Source of the DNA: Nereida ignava
GTDB taxonomy: Bacteria; Pseudomonadota; Alphaproteobacteria; Rhodobacterales; Rhodobacteraceae
DNA length: 64,000 bases
Assembly (NCBI RefSeq): GCF_001049735.1
Contig: NZ_CVPC01000004.1
Span: 86,215-150,214, forward strand
Direction: 5' to 3'
The number at the start of each line of letters is the position of its first letter. Position 1 is the first letter of the stretch. Of this stretch, positions 45,546-56,285 are shown one piece after another. The translations under genes were made by a program, and so were the position numbers. The notes beneath the pieces are model-generated. The model made no database searches and was not told the DNA's origin. It saw nothing but the letters and a program-made list of their open reading frames with translations.

Positions 45546-46572
45546 CGCCGCGGCGCATCTCAACGGCCAGCGGGTGGATCGCCTCGGACGGATCAAGCCC
45601 GACGCGCCGACGCTTGCGAGACAAAAACACCACCGACAGCCCACGCCAGTTCCCCGTTGAGGGCGCGTTGGGGTTTTCTACAAACCGCCCGCGCCAGTCA
45701 CGGGGCAACGGCACGCCGCAGTGATCCAAGCGACCCAACATCCAGTTCAGTGGGATATTCGCCAAACCGCGGTCCGCCACATACGCACCGATCTGCCCGC
45801 CCACATCACCGTGTGTGCCCCGAAACCAAACTTGCTCCATCCGCACACCGCGCCAGTCGGGCCGGGTCTCCCATTTGACCGGCATATATGCCCGCCGCGT
45901 CTCATCAAGCGCCAGCGCGTGAAACCCGTGGCGGACATTCTGGCCAAGTGTGTGTGAATGAAACAGGTGCTTCTTTTCGGTGATCCGCCACAATAAAGGC
46001 AAGCGTAGCCCAAGGGCTTTGACTGTGTCCCAAACGCCAATCATCTCAATCGGTGTCTCTGGGTGACAATGGGCATCCGAAAACGCGCGCCGCACGTCTG
46101 AATTGCTGCCACTTTCATAATGCCTATATGCCGTGCGAATATTGCGTACTGTGGCGTGTTCGCGCTGCAACAGGCCAATCTGGTCCACCATGCCCGCCAA
46201 ACTGCGCACCGCATAAGCCCCGCGTGAAAACCCAACCAGAACAATTTTGTCGCCTGCCCTGTAACGACTTGCTAGATACCCATAAGCCCGCCGGATTTGC
46301 CGGTTGATGCCGCGTCCTACCATGACATCCCACGTTGTGCGCCAGTCAAACCACTGGATGCCCGGCTCATAATAAACGGATAGTTGCGGGCTTTCGCCGA
46401 CTTCTTGAAGTAGCTTGAAAACATGCCCCGCGTTCGTTTCACGCCCCACGCTCAACGATGACATGGTACCATCAAGGATACTGACATGGGTCACGCTGGC
46501 GCTGTGCGTGCCCTCTTTGATTTGCTGCGGAGCAGGCCCCCGCGTAATCCACTTGAATAATCGCCTAAACAC
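45511..46572 (-). CDS. DUF2235 alpha/beta-hydrolase-like protein
   Basis: The 353-residue protein starts at GTG 46572, fixed by AAGGAGAG nine bases upstream. It has the family N-terminal HVSILDGTMSSL, the nucleophile elbow VLVGFSRGAYAVRSLAGMV (GxSxG), and AWMPVKWETRP-like and MEQVWFRGTHGDVGG segments containing the family Asp/His. DUF2235 proteins include phospholipase-like enzymes such as Tle effectors of type VI secretion, but no secretion genes are near. The 3' end overlaps metF by 35 bases in convergent orientation. Confidence 0.87.
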   Translation of the reverse strand: MFRRLFKWITRGPAPQQIKEGTHSASVTHVSILDGTMSSLSVGRETNAGHVFKLLQEVGESPQLSVYYEPGIQWFDWRTTWDVMVGRGINRQIRRAYGYLASRYRAGDKIVLVGFSRGAYAVRSLAGMVDQIGLLQREHATVRNIRTAYRHYESGSNSDVRRAFSDAHCHPETPIEMIGVWDTVKALGLRLPLLWRITEKKHLFHSHTLGQNVRHGFHALALDETRRAYMPVKWETRPDWRGVRMEQVWFRGTHGDVGGQIGAYVADRGLANIPLNWMLGRLDHCGVPLPRDWRGRFVENPNAPSTGNWRGLSVVFLSRKRRRVGLDPSEAIHPLAVEMRRGVRRLSQVRVAE

Positions 46573-46751
46573 AACGCGCTCTCCTTGGACCAGCTATCGC
46601 ACAAGCGGCCATCACACCCCAACCAAACTGACGTGAAAACAGTGTAATATTTCGTAACGCAGCCGCAATGGGTCAGTTGTCTGCTCACAGGCCTTTTCCT
46701 TGGGGCGCAGCTCGGCTATCTGAGGGCCAATCTGATAAGGGATCAAGATCG

Positions 46752-49643
46752 ATGGCACTGGACAAAACTTTCAATGCAGCCGAGGCAGAGGCGCGTCTTT
46801 ACAAAGCATGGGAGGACAGCGGTGCCTTCAAAGCAGGTGCGAACGCATCGCGCCCTGAGACGTTCTCTATCGTGATCCCGCCCCCCAACGTAACAGGCAA
46901 TCTGCACGTTGGGCACGCATTCAACAACACGCTGCAAGACATCTTGATCCGCTGGAAGCGCATGCAGGGCTACGACACCCTGTGGCAAGCGGGCACGGAT
47001 CACGCTGGCATCGCAACCCAGCTTGTGACCGAGCGTGAAATGGCTGCCAACGGCGAACCCACCCGTGCCGAAATGGGCCGTGACGCCTTCATAGAGCGCG
47101 TCTGGCAGCAAAAAACCCGCACACGTGGCAATATCATCGGTCAGTTGAAACGTCTTGGCGCGTCTTGTGACTGGGACCGTGAGGCCTTTACGATGGGCGG
47201 CGCTAAAGGTGACCCGGAAGCCGGCAACGGCGCGCCAAACTTTCATGACGCGGTCATCAAAGTCTTCGTAGAGATGTACAACAAGGGCTTGATTTACCGC
47301 GGCAAACGTCTGGTGAACTGGGACCCCCATTTTGAGACAGCGATCTCTGATCTTGAGGTTGAGAACGTCGAAGTTGCAGGCCACATGTGGCACTTCAAAT
47401 ACCCGCTCGCGGGTGGTGAGACATATACGTACATCGAAAAAGATGCTGACGGCGTCGAAATCCTGCGTGAAGAGCGGGATTATATTTCCATCGCGACCAC
47501 GCGCCCTGAAACAATGCTTGGGGACGGTGCTGTTGCCGTAAATCCACGCGATGAACGCTATGCACCAATCGTTGGCAAGCTGTGCGAAATTCCCGTGGGG
47601 CCCAAAGAGCACCGTCGCTTGATCCCGATCATCACCGATGATTATCCCGATATGGAGTTCGGCTCTGGTGCGGTGAAAATCACCGGCGCGCACGATCCTA
47701 ACGACTATCTGGTGGCAAAGCGCGCTGGCATCCCGCTTTATAACCTGATGGACACCAAAGCAGCGATGCGTGCCGATGGTCGCAGCTATGCCGAGGAGGC
47801 CGCAACTGCTTTGCGCATCGCACGCGGCGAGGAAGACTTCGACGAGGCGAAAATCGCCGCCATGAACCTTGTTCCTGATGATTACCGCGGGCTTGACCGG
47901 TTTGAGGCCCGCAAAAAAGTGATCGCCGACATCACAGCCGAAGGTTTGGCCGTGATGACCCAAGAGACCTTCAAAGATGAGGACGGCAACGAGGCAACCC
48001 GCAGCGTGCCGCTTGTTGAGAACAAGCCGATCATGCAGCCGTTCTGCGACCGCTCGAAAGTGGTGATGGAGCCTATGCTGACGGATCAGTGGTTTGTCGA
48101 CGCGTCGAAAATTGTGGGCCCCGCCCTTGATGCTGTGCGTGACGGCCGCACGACAATTTTGCCCAAGAGCGAAGAAAAAGTATATTTCCACTGGCTTGAG
48201 AACATCGAACCGTGGTGCATCTCGCGGCAATTGTGGTGGGGACACCAGATCCCCGTTTGGTTTGACAGCGACGGCAATCAGTATTGCGCGGCAACCGAAG
48301 CAGAGGCTCAGGCCCTTGCAGGTGACGGTGTTGCACTTACCCGTGATCCCGATGTTCTGGACACATGGTTCTCGTCCGGCCTTTGGCCAATCGGCACACT
48401 TGGTTGGCCGGAACAAACCGCGGAACTGGCGCGCTATCACCCCACATCAACACTGATTACTGGCACAGATATTCTTTTCTTCTGGGTCGCCCGAATGATG
48501 ATGATGCAGCTGTCCGTGGTGAACGACATTCCGTTCGACACAGTCTATCTGCACGGGCTTGTGCGCGATGCCCAAGGTAAGAAGATGTCGAAAACCACCG
48601 GCAACGTGATCGACCCGATCGATATCATTGACGAATACGGCGCCGATGCGTTGCGTTTTGCCAATGCGGCGATGGCGTCTCTGGGCGGGGTGCTAAAACT
48701 CGATATGCAGCGCATCGCGGGCTACCGTAACTTTGGCACCAAAATCTGGAACGCCCACCGCTTTGCCGAAATGAACGGCGCTGTGGGCAGCAACGGCACG
48801 CGCCCAGAGCCCACCGCGGCAGTCAACCGCTGGATCATTGGTGAGACGGCCAAAGTGCTTGCAGACGTGAACGCAGCCCTTGAAGCTTACCGTTTTAACG
48901 ATGCGGCCAATGCGCTTTATGCATTTGTATGGGGCAAGGTTTGTGATTGGTATGTGGAGCTGTCAAAGCCGTTGTTGCAGGGCGATGATGATACACACAA
49001 AGCCGAAACCCAAGCGACCATGGCATGGGTTTTGGACCAGTGCTTGATCCTTCTGCATCCCATTATGCCTTATGTCACGGAAGAGCTTTGGGGCACATCA
49101 GACGACCGCACATCCATGTTGGTCCATGCACAATGGCCAAGCTACGGCGCGGACCTTGTGGATCCGGCCGCGGACGAAGAACTGAACTGGGTAATCTCAT
49201 TCATCGACGCGGTCCGTTCCGCACGCGCGCAAATGAACGTACCTGCGGGCCTCTATATTCCGGTTCTTGCGATCAATATCGATCCGGCAGCGCGGGCGGC
49301 TTACACCGCCAATGAGGCAATGATCAAACGTCTTGCTCGGATCGATAATCTGTCTGATGCGGCAGAGACCCCCAAAGGGGCGATCTCTGTGAACGCCGGT
49401 GCATCAAGCTTTGCGCTGCCGCTCAAAGACATTATCGATGTGGACAAAGAAAACGCCCGCCTGTCCAAAAACCTTCTCAAGCTTGAGAAGGAAATCAAAG
49501 GGCTCGAGGGCCGCGTCAACAATCCAAAGTTCGCGCAATCCGCACCTGCGGAAGTGGTTGAAGAAGCCAAAACGAACCTGTCAGAGCGTCAAGGCGAGGC
49601 AGAGATTGTTCGCGCTGCTTTGGCCCGCTTGGCCGAGATTTAG
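46752..49643 (+). CDS. valS: Valyl-tRNA synthetase
   Basis: ValS charges tRNA-Val. The 963-residue class I synthetase has the HIGH-type motif HVGHAFNNT in the N-terminal region, an editing CP1 domain, the KMSKS-type motif as KMSKTTGN, an anticodon-binding region, and a C-terminal coiled coil ([25 protein letters not shown]). AAGGGATC precedes the ATG at 46752; an open extension to 46668 is not family-like. In many alphaproteobacteria the PopZ gene neighbours valS; here a DUF2497 gene lies about 9 kb away. Confidence 0.96.
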   Translation: MALDKTFNAAEAEARLYKAWEDSGAFKAGANASRPETFSIVIPPPNVTGNLHVGHAFNNTLQDILIRWKRMQGYDTLWQAGTDHAGIATQLVTEREMAANGEPTRAEMGRDAFIERVWQQKTRTRGNIIGQLKRLGASCDWDREAFTMGGAKGDPEAGNGAPNFHDAVIKVFVEMYNKGLIYRGKRLVNWDPHFETAISDLEVENVEVAGHMWHFKYPLAGGETYTYIEKDADGVEILREERDYISIATTRPETMLGDGAVAVNPRDERYAPIVGKLCEIPVGPKEHRRLIPIITDDYPDMEFGSGAVKITGAHDPNDYLVAKRAGIPLYNLMDTKAAMRADGRSYAEEAATALRIARGEEDFDEAKIAAMNLVPDDYRGLDRFEARKKVIADITAEGLAVMTQETFKDEDGNEATRSVPLVENKPIMQPFCDRSKVVMEPMLTDQWFVDASKIVGPALDAVRDGRTTILPKSEEKVYFHWLENIEPWCISRQLWWGHQIPVWFDSDGNQYCAATEAEAQALAGDGVALTRDPDVLDTWFSSGLWPIGTLGWPEQTAELARYHPTSTLITGTDILFFWVARMMMMQLSVVNDIPFDTVYLHGLVRDAQGKKMSKTTGNVIDPIDIIDEYGADALRFANAAMASLGGVLKLDMQRIAGYRNFGTKIWNAHRFAEMNGAVGSNGTRPEPTAAVNRWIIGETAKVLADVNAALEAYRFNDAANALYAFVWGKVCDWYVELSKPLLQGDDDTHKAETQATMAWVLDQCLILLHPIMPYVTEELWGTSDDRTSMLVHAQWPSYGADLVDPAADEELNWVISFIDAVRSARAQMNVPAGLYIPVLAINIDPAARAAYTANEAMIKRLARIDNLSDAAETPKGAISVNAGASSFALPLKDIIDVDKENARLSKNLLKLEKEIKGLEGRVNNPKFAQSAPAEVVEEAKTNLSERQGEAEIVRAALARLAEI

Positions 49644-49687
49644 GTAGGCGTTCACGGGCACTGGGGCGGCAAAGAAAGGTATTGAAC

Positions 49688-50788
49688 ATGAGCAATGATT
49701 TTCTAACGCCGCTTGCCCGTGAGTTGCCGGCCTCGGTCCCTTTTGTTGGGCCGGAGGCGCAAGAACGCGCCCGTGGTGCAGCCTTTACCGCGCGGCTTGG
49801 CGCAAATGAGTCTGCCTTTGGCCCCTCACCCAAAGCGATTGCGGCCATGCAGCACGCGGCCACTGAAGCTTGGCAATACGCCGATCCAGAGGCGCATGAG
49901 TTGAAACACGCTTTGGCGGAATTTCACAACGTCAGCCCCGATCACATCATGATCGGTGAAGGCATCGACGGTCTTCTGGCCAATCTGGTACGTCTCACAA
50001 TTACTGAAGGTGACCATGCGGTCACATCACTGGGGGCCTACCCCACGTTCAACTATCATGTTGTGGGATTTGGCGGCACATTGGCGACAGTGCCATACCA
50101 AGACGACCGTGAAGACATCACTGCCCTTTGGGAAAAGGCGCGACAGACCCCGCGCACCAAGCTGATGTATCTGTCTAATCCCGACAATCCGATGGGCACG
50201 GCACATAGCGCAAAAGTGATTGAGGCAGCCATTAAAGACATTCCTGCAGGCGTTCTTTTGGTGCTCGACGAGGCCTATGCGGACACCCATCGTGACCTGC
50301 CTCAGATTGATGCCAATACCCCGAATGTCATTCGGATGCGCACATTTTCAAAGGCTTACGGGCTTGCGGGGGCACGGGTCGGCTACGGACTTAGCGCGCC
50401 GGAGGTCATCGCGGCATTCAACAAAGTGCGAAACCATTTCGGCATGTCGCGGGTCGGGATGGCAGGTGCGCTGGCCGCATTGCAAGACCAAAGCTATCTA
50501 AAGCAAACGGTAGCACAAATTGACGAATCCAAGGCGCGCATTGCTGAAATCGCTCGCGCACATGCTCTCATCTGTCTGCCCTCACATACCAATTTTGTTG
50601 CAATTGATTGCGGCCGTGACGAGGCTTTCGCAATCCGGGTGATGAACGAATTGCTCGAACGCGGCATCTTCGTGCGCAAGCCTGCCGTGGCCCCACAAAG
50701 CCGTGCTATCCGCGTGTCTTGTGGTCCGGAAGACGCCATGGACGCATTTGAAAAGGCATTTGAGGCAACTATGGCGAAGTTAGCGTAA
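49688..50788 (+). CDS. Class I/II PLP aminotransferase, HisC-like
   Basis: The 366-residue protein has the fold-type I features RLGANESAFGPSP, SNPDNPMG (cofactor Asn), DEAYAD (cofactor Asp/Tyr) and Schiff-base Lys at about 222 in RTFSKAYGLAGARVGYG, with a C-terminal Arg in RAIRVSCG. It is close in plan to histidinol-phosphate aminotransferase, but genome context gives no histidine genes, so the true substrate is open. AAAGGT precedes the ATG. It follows valS by 44 bases. Confidence 0.88.
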   Translation: MSNDFLTPLARELPASVPFVGPEAQERARGAAFTARLGANESAFGPSPKAIAAMQHAATEAWQYADPEAHELKHALAEFHNVSPDHIMIGEGIDGLLANLVRLTITEGDHAVTSLGAYPTFNYHVVGFGGTLATVPYQDDREDITALWEKARQTPRTKLMYLSNPDNPMGTAHSAKVIEAAIKDIPAGVLLVLDEAYADTHRDLPQIDANTPNVIRMRTFSKAYGLAGARVGYGLSAPEVIAAFNKVRNHFGMSRVGMAGALAALQDQSYLKQTVAQIDESKARIAEIARAHALICLPSHTNFVAIDCGRDEAFAIRVMNELLERGIFVRKPAVAPQSRAIRVSCGPEDAMDAFEKAFEATMAKLA

Positions 50789-50862
50789 TTTGAATTAATT
50801 CTTGCCAGAGAGCTTTGTCGCCATAAAGTTATGTTTAACCATTGGCTTCTAGCGTGCAGAGT

Positions 50863-51060
50863 ATGTCTTACCGAAAACCCATTTCTGACCGTGCAGAGCG
50901 TTATACAAAGCCGTTCTTATGGAGTTTTGGCGCGCTGCTATTTATGGCGATCTTCGCCATCTACACCCATTGTGGTGCTGTTGGCGTGATGCTTTTTGCC
51001 TACAGTTTTGACCTGTTAATCATCAGGCGCATTCCACAAAAAATCAAAGAACGCGCCTGA
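50863..51060 (+). CDS. Small membrane protein of unknown function
   Basis: This 65-residue reading frame starts at ATG 50863 (a GTG lies at 50854 and a TTG at 50842). It has one long or two short hydrophobic segments (about 22-55, WSFGALLFMAIFAIY and AVGVMLFAYSFDLLII) between basic ends (YRKPISDRAERYTK, RRIPQKIKERA). No family is recognised. It lies between two aminotransferase genes and could belong to the upstream transcript. Coding status rests on hydrophobic patterning and a weak ribosome site. Confidence 0.5.
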   Translation: MSYRKPISDRAERYTKPFLWSFGALLFMAIFAIYTHCGAVGVMLFAYSFDLLIIRRIPQKIKERA

Positions 51061-51081
51061 CAACCAGTAAGCATCTTGCTG

Positions 51082-52278
51082 TTATCCCTGCCCCGCCAGA
51101 ACGCGCGTTGCTGCGTCAAGGGCTCCGTCCCCGTGAGGCAAACCAGTGGCTACAAGCCCTGTTTGAATTGTGCCCAACGCACCCAAAATCATTTGCGCGT
51201 TCACATGGCCCATGTGACCGACACGGAAGAAACCGTCTGACTTAGGATCGTCCTCAGTTGCCATGCCCAACCCGATACCAAGGGTAAGACCCGCATTTCC
51301 GCTCACCCAATTTCGCAGGGTTGTCGCGTGCGGGGCACCGGTGCGCAATGTTGTCACCGCATGACTGCGCAAGGTACGATCTGCAATGTTCAACTCAAGA
51401 GGGCCATCTTGCGACCAACACTCAAACGCGGCCCAAACGGCTTCGGCCAACAAACGGTGCCGCGCCAAGACGTTCTCGTAGCCTTCTTCGTTGATCATAT
51501 CCAACGCTTCACGCAACCCATAAATATGATGCGTTGGGGCTGTGCCGCACCAATGCAGATAGAAAAACTCTGGGTTTGTGCGCGGGCGCCAGTCCCAATA
51601 ACGCGACAGGCATCCGTTCGTTTCGCGAATGTTATCAGCCTTGTCGCTGTAGAAAACAAAGCTCATCCCCGCCGGCACCATCAGGCCCTTTTGACAACCT
51701 GCGACCATCACATCGACGCCCCACGCGTCCATGCGGAAATCATCACAGCCAAAACTTGCGATACAATCCGCCATTAACAGCGCATTACTGTCCGCCTCGT
51801 CCATCAAAGCACGCACCGCAGACACGTCGTTTTTCACCGAGGTCGATGTATCAACGTGCACCATCAGGACCGCTTTGGCCTGAGGGGTCGCCGCAAGAGC
51901 CTCGGCGACACGGGCGGGATCAAAACTGCTGCGTCTGCCGAAATCCAGAACATGCGCGGTGACGCCCATCGCCTTGGCCATATCTGCCCAGCCATTAGCG
52001 AACAGTCCCGTCATAATGACGATCACCTCATCACCGGCCGAAAGCGTGTTGAACAAAGCGGCCTCCCACGCGGCATGGCCGTTACCAATGTACATCGCCA
52101 CGTGATGCTTGGTCCGCGCCATCGCCTTGAGATCAGCAGGCAGTGTTTCAGTGATCTCAATCAGTTCGCCCTCATAAATGTTGGGCGACGGGCGGTGCAT
52201 CGCCTGCAAAACGCGGTCTGGCATAACAGAAGGACCGGGAATGGCGAGGTAGTGGCGACCGTGGGTAAGCGATGTCAT
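51082..52278 (-). CDS. Class V PLP aminotransferase (alanine/serine-glyoxylate type)
   Basis: The 398-residue protein has the class V features YLAIPGPSVMPDRVLQAM at the N-terminus, YIGNGHAAWEAAL (cofactor loop), ADCIASFGCDDF, and Schiff-base Lys197 in GCQKGLMVPAG. These suggest alanine-glyoxylate or serine-glyoxylate transamination as used in photorespiratory-type or serine-cycle metabolism. Phosphonate transaminases are an alternative. It is divergent from the exporter gene at 52434 and stands alone. Confidence 0.88.
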   Translation of the reverse strand: MTSLTHGRHYLAIPGPSVMPDRVLQAMHRPSPNIYEGELIEITETLPADLKAMARTKHHVAMYIGNGHAAWEAALFNTLSAGDEVIVIMTGLFANGWADMAKAMGVTAHVLDFGRRSSFDPARVAEALAATPQAKAVLMVHVDTSTSVKNDVSAVRALMDEADSNALLMADCIASFGCDDFRMDAWGVDVMVAGCQKGLMVPAGMSFVFYSDKADNIRETNGCLSRYWDWRPRTNPEFFYLHWCGTAPTHHIYGLREALDMINEEGYENVLARHRLLAEAVWAAFECWSQDGPLELNIADRTLRSHAVTTLRTGAPHATTLRNWVSGNAGLTLGIGLGMATEDDPKSDGFFRVGHMGHVNAQMILGALGTIQTGLVATGLPHGDGALDAATRVLAGQG

Positions 52279-52433
52279 TGTAAATATCCTTGAAAGGCTC
52301 GGATCTGTTCCGATGGCTTAGAGCTAGACCGCCGATGCGCGTTGGTCAATTCGTGACCCTTGCGCCAACGTGTTTGCCAGAATAGACCGTAGGTTACGCA
52401 TCTGCCCTGCCTAACTGAAAGTGCGCAACGACA

Positions 52434-54341
52434 GTGACCGAAACATCCCCCCCTACAACTGATATAGCCGCGCAAAGCCCTGTTGCTGCGGGCACACCTC
52501 GGACCCTCACGGACCGCGCGCTTTTTGGCTGGCTTTGGACACGGTTTTTGCGTCCCCACACAGGCTGGCTGATCATCGCGTTGATCTTCATGGCCGTCGA
52601 AGGCTCTATGCTGGGACTGTTGTCGTATATGTTACAGCCGATGTTCGACACGGTGTTTGTGGGCGGCAACAAAAGTGCGGCTTACGTCGTGGGCGGTGTT
52701 ATTTTTGGCATTTTTGCGGTTCGTGCCATCACAACTGTCGGTCAGCGCGCGATCCTGACGCGCATCGCTCAAAAAACCGAAGGCACCATTAAATCCGATA
52801 TGGCGCGCCACCTGATGAGCCTCGACATGGGGTTTCATCAAAAGAACCCACCGGGATATCTGATTGAGCGTGTGCAAGGCGATGTGCAAGGCGTGAACCA
52901 AGTCTGGATGGCGCTGATCACCGGTGCGGGCCGTGATGCAGTGACCCTTGTGGCGCTTTTGGTTGTGGTGCTGTCCATCGATTGGGTCTGGACGCTTGTT
53001 ACACTGATCGGGCTGCCGCTTATGATCCTACCAAGCCAGCTGATGCAGCGGTTTGTGCGGCGCAAAGCCACCAATGCCCGCGATGTTGCGGCCTCTATGT
53101 CTACGCGTCTTGATGAGATTTTCCACGGCATGGCACCCATCAAGCTGAACCGCTTGGAGACGTATCAAGATGATCGCTACACGGGACTGATCTCAAAACG
53201 TGTCCGCGTTGAGGTGCAAGCCGCGATTGGCCGTGCGATGATGTCTGGTCTTGCGGATTTGGTGGCAGGCATCGGCTTTTTCGCAGTGCTGGTTTACGGC
53301 GCGAGCGACATCATCTCGGGCGAAAAGACAATCGGTGAGTTCATGTCCTTCTTTACGGCCATGGGATTTGCGTTTGAGCCCCTGCGCCGCTTGGCCGGTC
53401 TTGCAGGTATCTGGCAAACGGCTGCCGCGGGGATTGAACGGCTCAAAGAATTGTTTGAAACCACGCCGGATCAGATCAAAGCGCCAGTTTCCATAACCCC
53501 GCTACCTTCAGAAACCGGCGACATTGTCCTGCGCGACGTGCATCTTAGCTACGGTGATCATCCAGTGTTGCAGGGCGCAAGCTTTACTGCCGCCGCGGGT
53601 CAAACAACCGCGCTGGTGGGCGCATCTGGCGCGGGCAAATCGACTGTTTTCAACTTGCTGACGCGCCTCAATGACCCAAGCGCCGGTCAGGTCATGTTGG
53701 GCGATACGGACATTACCCAATTTGACATCAACGCGCTGCGTTCGCTTTATTCAGTGGTGACCCAAGACGCGCTGCTCTTTGATGAAACCATCCGCGAAAA
53801 CATTTTGTTGGGGCAAAGCAACGTCACAGACGAACAGCTTGCCGCTGCCCTCGATGCCGCCCACGTCAGTGCGTTTTTGCCCAAGCTTGAGCAAGGCATT
53901 GATACCCCCGCAGGTCCAAGGGGGTCGGCGCTATCTGGCGGACAACGACAGCGCGTTGCGATCGCGCGCGCGCTTTTGCGCGACACGCCGATCTTGCTGT
54001 TGGACGAGGCGACATCGGCTCTCGACACCCAATCGGAAAAACTGGTCCAAGATGCACTTGAGAAGCTTTCAAAGGGCCGCACAACACTTGTTATCGCACA
54101 CCGGTTGTCGACAATTCAAAACGCCGACAAGATCGTGGTGATGGACCGCGGGCGCGTCGTTGAGGAAGGCAGCCACGGGGCGCTGATGGCGCTTGGTGGG
54201 GCATATGCCGCCCTTCATGCTGCGCAATTCAAAGACGGTAAAACAGTCCACCGCGCACCGTATCTCAGCACCCCGTCCGAGACGGAAGAGGCCCCGAGTA
54301 TTTGGACGTCACTGACTAACTTGTTCCGCCGCTCAACGTAA
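52434..54341 (+). CDS. MsbA-like ABC exporter (fused permease-ATPase)
   Basis: The 635-residue half-transporter has six hydrophobic segments (within about 40-320) followed by a nucleotide-binding domain: Walker A GASGAGKST, Q-loop VTQDALLFDE, signature LSGGQRQR, Walker B ILLLDEATSALD, and IAHRLSTI. It would homodimerise to export lipid or drug-like substrates. The start codon is GTG (52434) with only a weak ribosome site. Eighteen bases separate it from the ygfZ-like gene, so the two are likely co-transcribed. Confidence 0.92.
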   Translation: MTETSPPTTDIAAQSPVAAGTPRTLTDRALFGWLWTRFLRPHTGWLIIALIFMAVEGSMLGLLSYMLQPMFDTVFVGGNKSAAYVVGGVIFGIFAVRAITTVGQRAILTRIAQKTEGTIKSDMARHLMSLDMGFHQKNPPGYLIERVQGDVQGVNQVWMALITGAGRDAVTLVALLVVVLSIDWVWTLVTLIGLPLMILPSQLMQRFVRRKATNARDVAASMSTRLDEIFHGMAPIKLNRLETYQDDRYTGLISKRVRVEVQAAIGRAMMSGLADLVAGIGFFAVLVYGASDIISGEKTIGEFMSFFTAMGFAFEPLRRLAGLAGIWQTAAAGIERLKELFETTPDQIKAPVSITPLPSETGDIVLRDVHLSYGDHPVLQGASFTAAAGQTTALVGASGAGKSTVFNLLTRLNDPSAGQVMLGDTDITQFDINALRSLYSVVTQDALLFDETIRENILLGQSNVTDEQLAAALDAAHVSAFLPKLEQGIDTPAGPRGSALSGGQRQRVAIARALLRDTPILLLDEATSALDTQSEKLVQDALEKLSKGRTTLVIAHRLSTIQNADKIVVMDRGRVVEEGSHGALMALGGAYAALHAAQFKDGKTVHRAPYLSTPSETEEAPSIWTSLTNLFRRST

Positions 54342-54360
54342 TTAACTGTAGGCATAACCC

Positions 54361-55089
54361 ATGACCGACCGCACCGTTTTTACAATCACAGGGCCTGACC
54401 GTCATAACTTTCTGGCAGGCCTCATCACCAATTCATTTGATGCACAGAGCCCCCTTACATATGCGGCGCTGTTGACCGCGCAGGGTAAATTTGTTGCTGA
54501 TTTCTTTTTGCTCAATGACGCAGAACAAGTGTTTCTTGATGTGGCCAGCACCCACGCCAGCCTGCTGTTGACGCGGCTAAACATGTATAAACTGCGCGCA
54601 GATGTGACCATTGCACAAAGTGATCTGTCCGTATCGCTTGGCAGCGGTCATGCTGATCCGCGCCACCCTGAATTGCCCCATCGTACTTATAGCGCCGCAA
54701 GCGATAGCAACGCACCTTCAGCTATCACAGCGGACGCGCTTTCAGCCCTGAGCGTACGTTTGGCCGTGCCGCAAACAGGGATTGAGCTGACGCCCGATAC
54801 CTACATTCTTGAGGCGGGGTTCGAGCGCCTGAACGGCATAGACTTCAAAAAGGGATGTTTTGTCGGGCAGGAGATTTGTGCGCGGATGAAACATAAGACC
54901 GAGCTGAAAAAGGGCCTAGTGAAAGTCGCCCATGATGGCAGCGCAAATGCCGATACCCCCATCACCAAGGACGGCAAGCCTGCGGGTCATCTTTATTCAG
55001 TGTCGGGGAATTTGGGTTTGGCGCACATCAGATTTGACCGCGCCGATGGGATGAGGGCAGATGAAACCGCCCTCACCGTTATCGATTAG
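54361..55089 (+). CDS. ygfZ: YgfZ/GcvT-like folate-binding protein for iron-sulfur cluster repair
   Basis: The 242-residue protein has the aminomethyltransferase-like fold and the YgfZ signature [13 protein letters not shown] with its conserved Cys, near GIDFK. YgfZ-type proteins help maintain [4Fe-4S] clusters in a folate-dependent way. AACCC precedes ATG 54361. The gene follows the exporter and shares its last four bases with the convergent efp gene (TTAG holding a stop on each strand). Confidence 0.88.
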   Translation: MTDRTVFTITGPDRHNFLAGLITNSFDAQSPLTYAALLTAQGKFVADFFLLNDAEQVFLDVASTHASLLLTRLNMYKLRADVTIAQSDLSVSLGSGHADPRHPELPHRTYSAASDSNAPSAITADALSALSVRLAVPQTGIELTPDTYILEAGFERLNGIDFKKGCFVGQEICARMKHKTELKKGLVKVAHDGSANADTPITKDGKPAGHLYSVSGNLGLAHIRFDRADGMRADETALTVID

Positions 55090-55649
55090 GCGCGCTCTGC
55101 GTATTCCATCGTTTCTGTGTTCACGACGATGTCTTCGTCCTGACCAACAAACGGTGGCACCATTACTTTGAAACCGTTATCCAGAACTGCGGGCTTAAAG
55201 CTGTTTGCGGCTGTCTGACCTTTCACGACTGGCTCTGTCTCAACCACTTTGCACACCACTTTTTGTGGCAGCGTTGCGTTAAGCGCTTCGGCTTCGTGGT
55301 ATTCGATGACGATGGTCATGCCGTCTTGCAAGAATGCGCGGCGCTCGCCCAAAATATCTGCAGGCAGTTCAATCTGCTCATAAGTCTCGGTATCCATGAA
55401 CGTCAGCATGCCGTCGCTTTCAAAAAGGAACTGCTGGTCTTTTTGCTCAAGGCGGACGCGCTCAACTTTGTCGGCACTGCGAAAACGCTCGTTAAGCTTT
55501 GAGCCGTTACGAAGGTTCTTCATCTCAACCTGAGCAAAAGCACCGCCCTTACCCGGCTTCACATGGTCTACTTTAACAGCGGCCCAAAGCCCGCCGTTAT
55601 GTTCCAAAACATTACCTGGTCTGATCTCGTTTCCGTTGATTTTTGGCAT
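55086..55649 (-). CDS. efp: Elongation factor P
   Basis: EF-P relieves ribosome stalling at polyproline. The 187-residue product starts at ATG 55649 ([15 protein letters not shown]). It has the modifiable Lys34 in [10 protein letters not shown] at the same position as in E. coli, and three OB/KOW-type beta domains ending in [21 protein letters not shown]. The modification enzymes are not in the window. An in-frame ATG at 55667 is less likely. It is divergent from the gene at 55862. Confidence 0.95.
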   Translation of the reverse strand: MPKINGNEIRPGNVLEHNGGLWAAVKVDHVKPGKGGAFAQVEMKNLRNGSKLNERFRSADKVERVRLEQKDQQFLFESDGMLTFMDTETYEQIELPADILGERRAFLQDGMTIVIEYHEAEALNATLPQKVVCKVVETEPVVKGQTAANSFKPAVLDNGFKVMVPPFVGQDEDIVVNTETMEYAERA

Positions 55650-55861
55650 AGGTCGGATGTCCCGCAAGTGTTGATATACTATTAACAGCGCCTATATCCT
55701 TGGTAAAGGAAGCTGGCAAGCAAGGGCCGATTATTACAATTCAGTAAAAAGCCATGCGTTTTCATCATGACAGCCATGCAAAAAATACTTCCCCGAATCG
55801 TATTGAATGGTCCATAACGACCCAACGCCGAGAACAAGACCAACTGTATTTAGGAGACGAG

Positions 55862-56179
55862 ATGCAAGATTTCGTTGATGGCACTGCATTTAACAACGAA
55901 CAAGGCAACCGCGCACGCAAGCTATTTGCAGCGGTGGTGCTGGCCGCATTGGACGACGCGATCGCTGATGACAAGAAATACGGAAATGGTCCAGACCAAA
56001 TCGCCCGTTGGGCACGTTCACGTGATGGCCGCGAAGTTCTAAGCTGCGCAGGTATTGATCCGAACGAACGTGTTGTCGAAGGTCTGATGGACTTTGTTGG
56101 CAAGGGCGTGAGGACATCCGTGGCGCTTAGCCGTGAAGAAAGCGAGCGTCGCAACGCAGCACAGGCAGAAGCTGCTTAA
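55862..56179 (+). CDS. Small conserved-looking soluble protein (possibly DUF6280)
   Basis: The 105-residue protein starts at ATG 55862, fixed by TTAGGAGAC six bases upstream; an open frame to 55754 has no such site. It is helical and charged: GTAFNNEQGNRARKLFAAVVLAALDDAI, then GPDQIARWARSRDGREVLSCAGIDPNERVVEGLMDFV and SVALSREESERR. I recall a similar short family in Rhodobacteraceae (DUF6280) but cannot confirm it. No enzymatic motif is visible. A strong terminator follows. Confidence 0.75.
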   Translation: MQDFVDGTAFNNEQGNRARKLFAAVVLAALDDAIADDKKYGNGPDQIARWARSRDGREVLSCAGIDPNERVVEGLMDFVGKGVRTSVALSREESERRNAAQAEAA

Positions 56180-56213
56180 GCTTACTTAGCACTTCACTGA
56201 AAAAAGAGTTCAT

Positions 56214-56248
56214 AAAATGCGTCCTAGTATTTAGGACGCATTTTTTTA
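56214..56248 (+). terminator. Rho-independent terminator
   Basis: A perfect 13-bp stem AAAATGCGTCCTA (56214-56226) with TAGGACGCATTTT (56232-56244), 5-base loop, runs into a T-tract ending at 56247. Confidence 0.9.
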
Positions 56249-56285
56249 TAAGCGATTTACCGCGGCTGTCCCCTTTATTTGCAGG

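Noticed and set aside
46743..48440. 565-residue open frame on the minus strand inside valS
   Set aside because: Fully antisense to an intact valyl-tRNA synthetase; composition (His/Phe/Arg-rich) is unlike a real protein.
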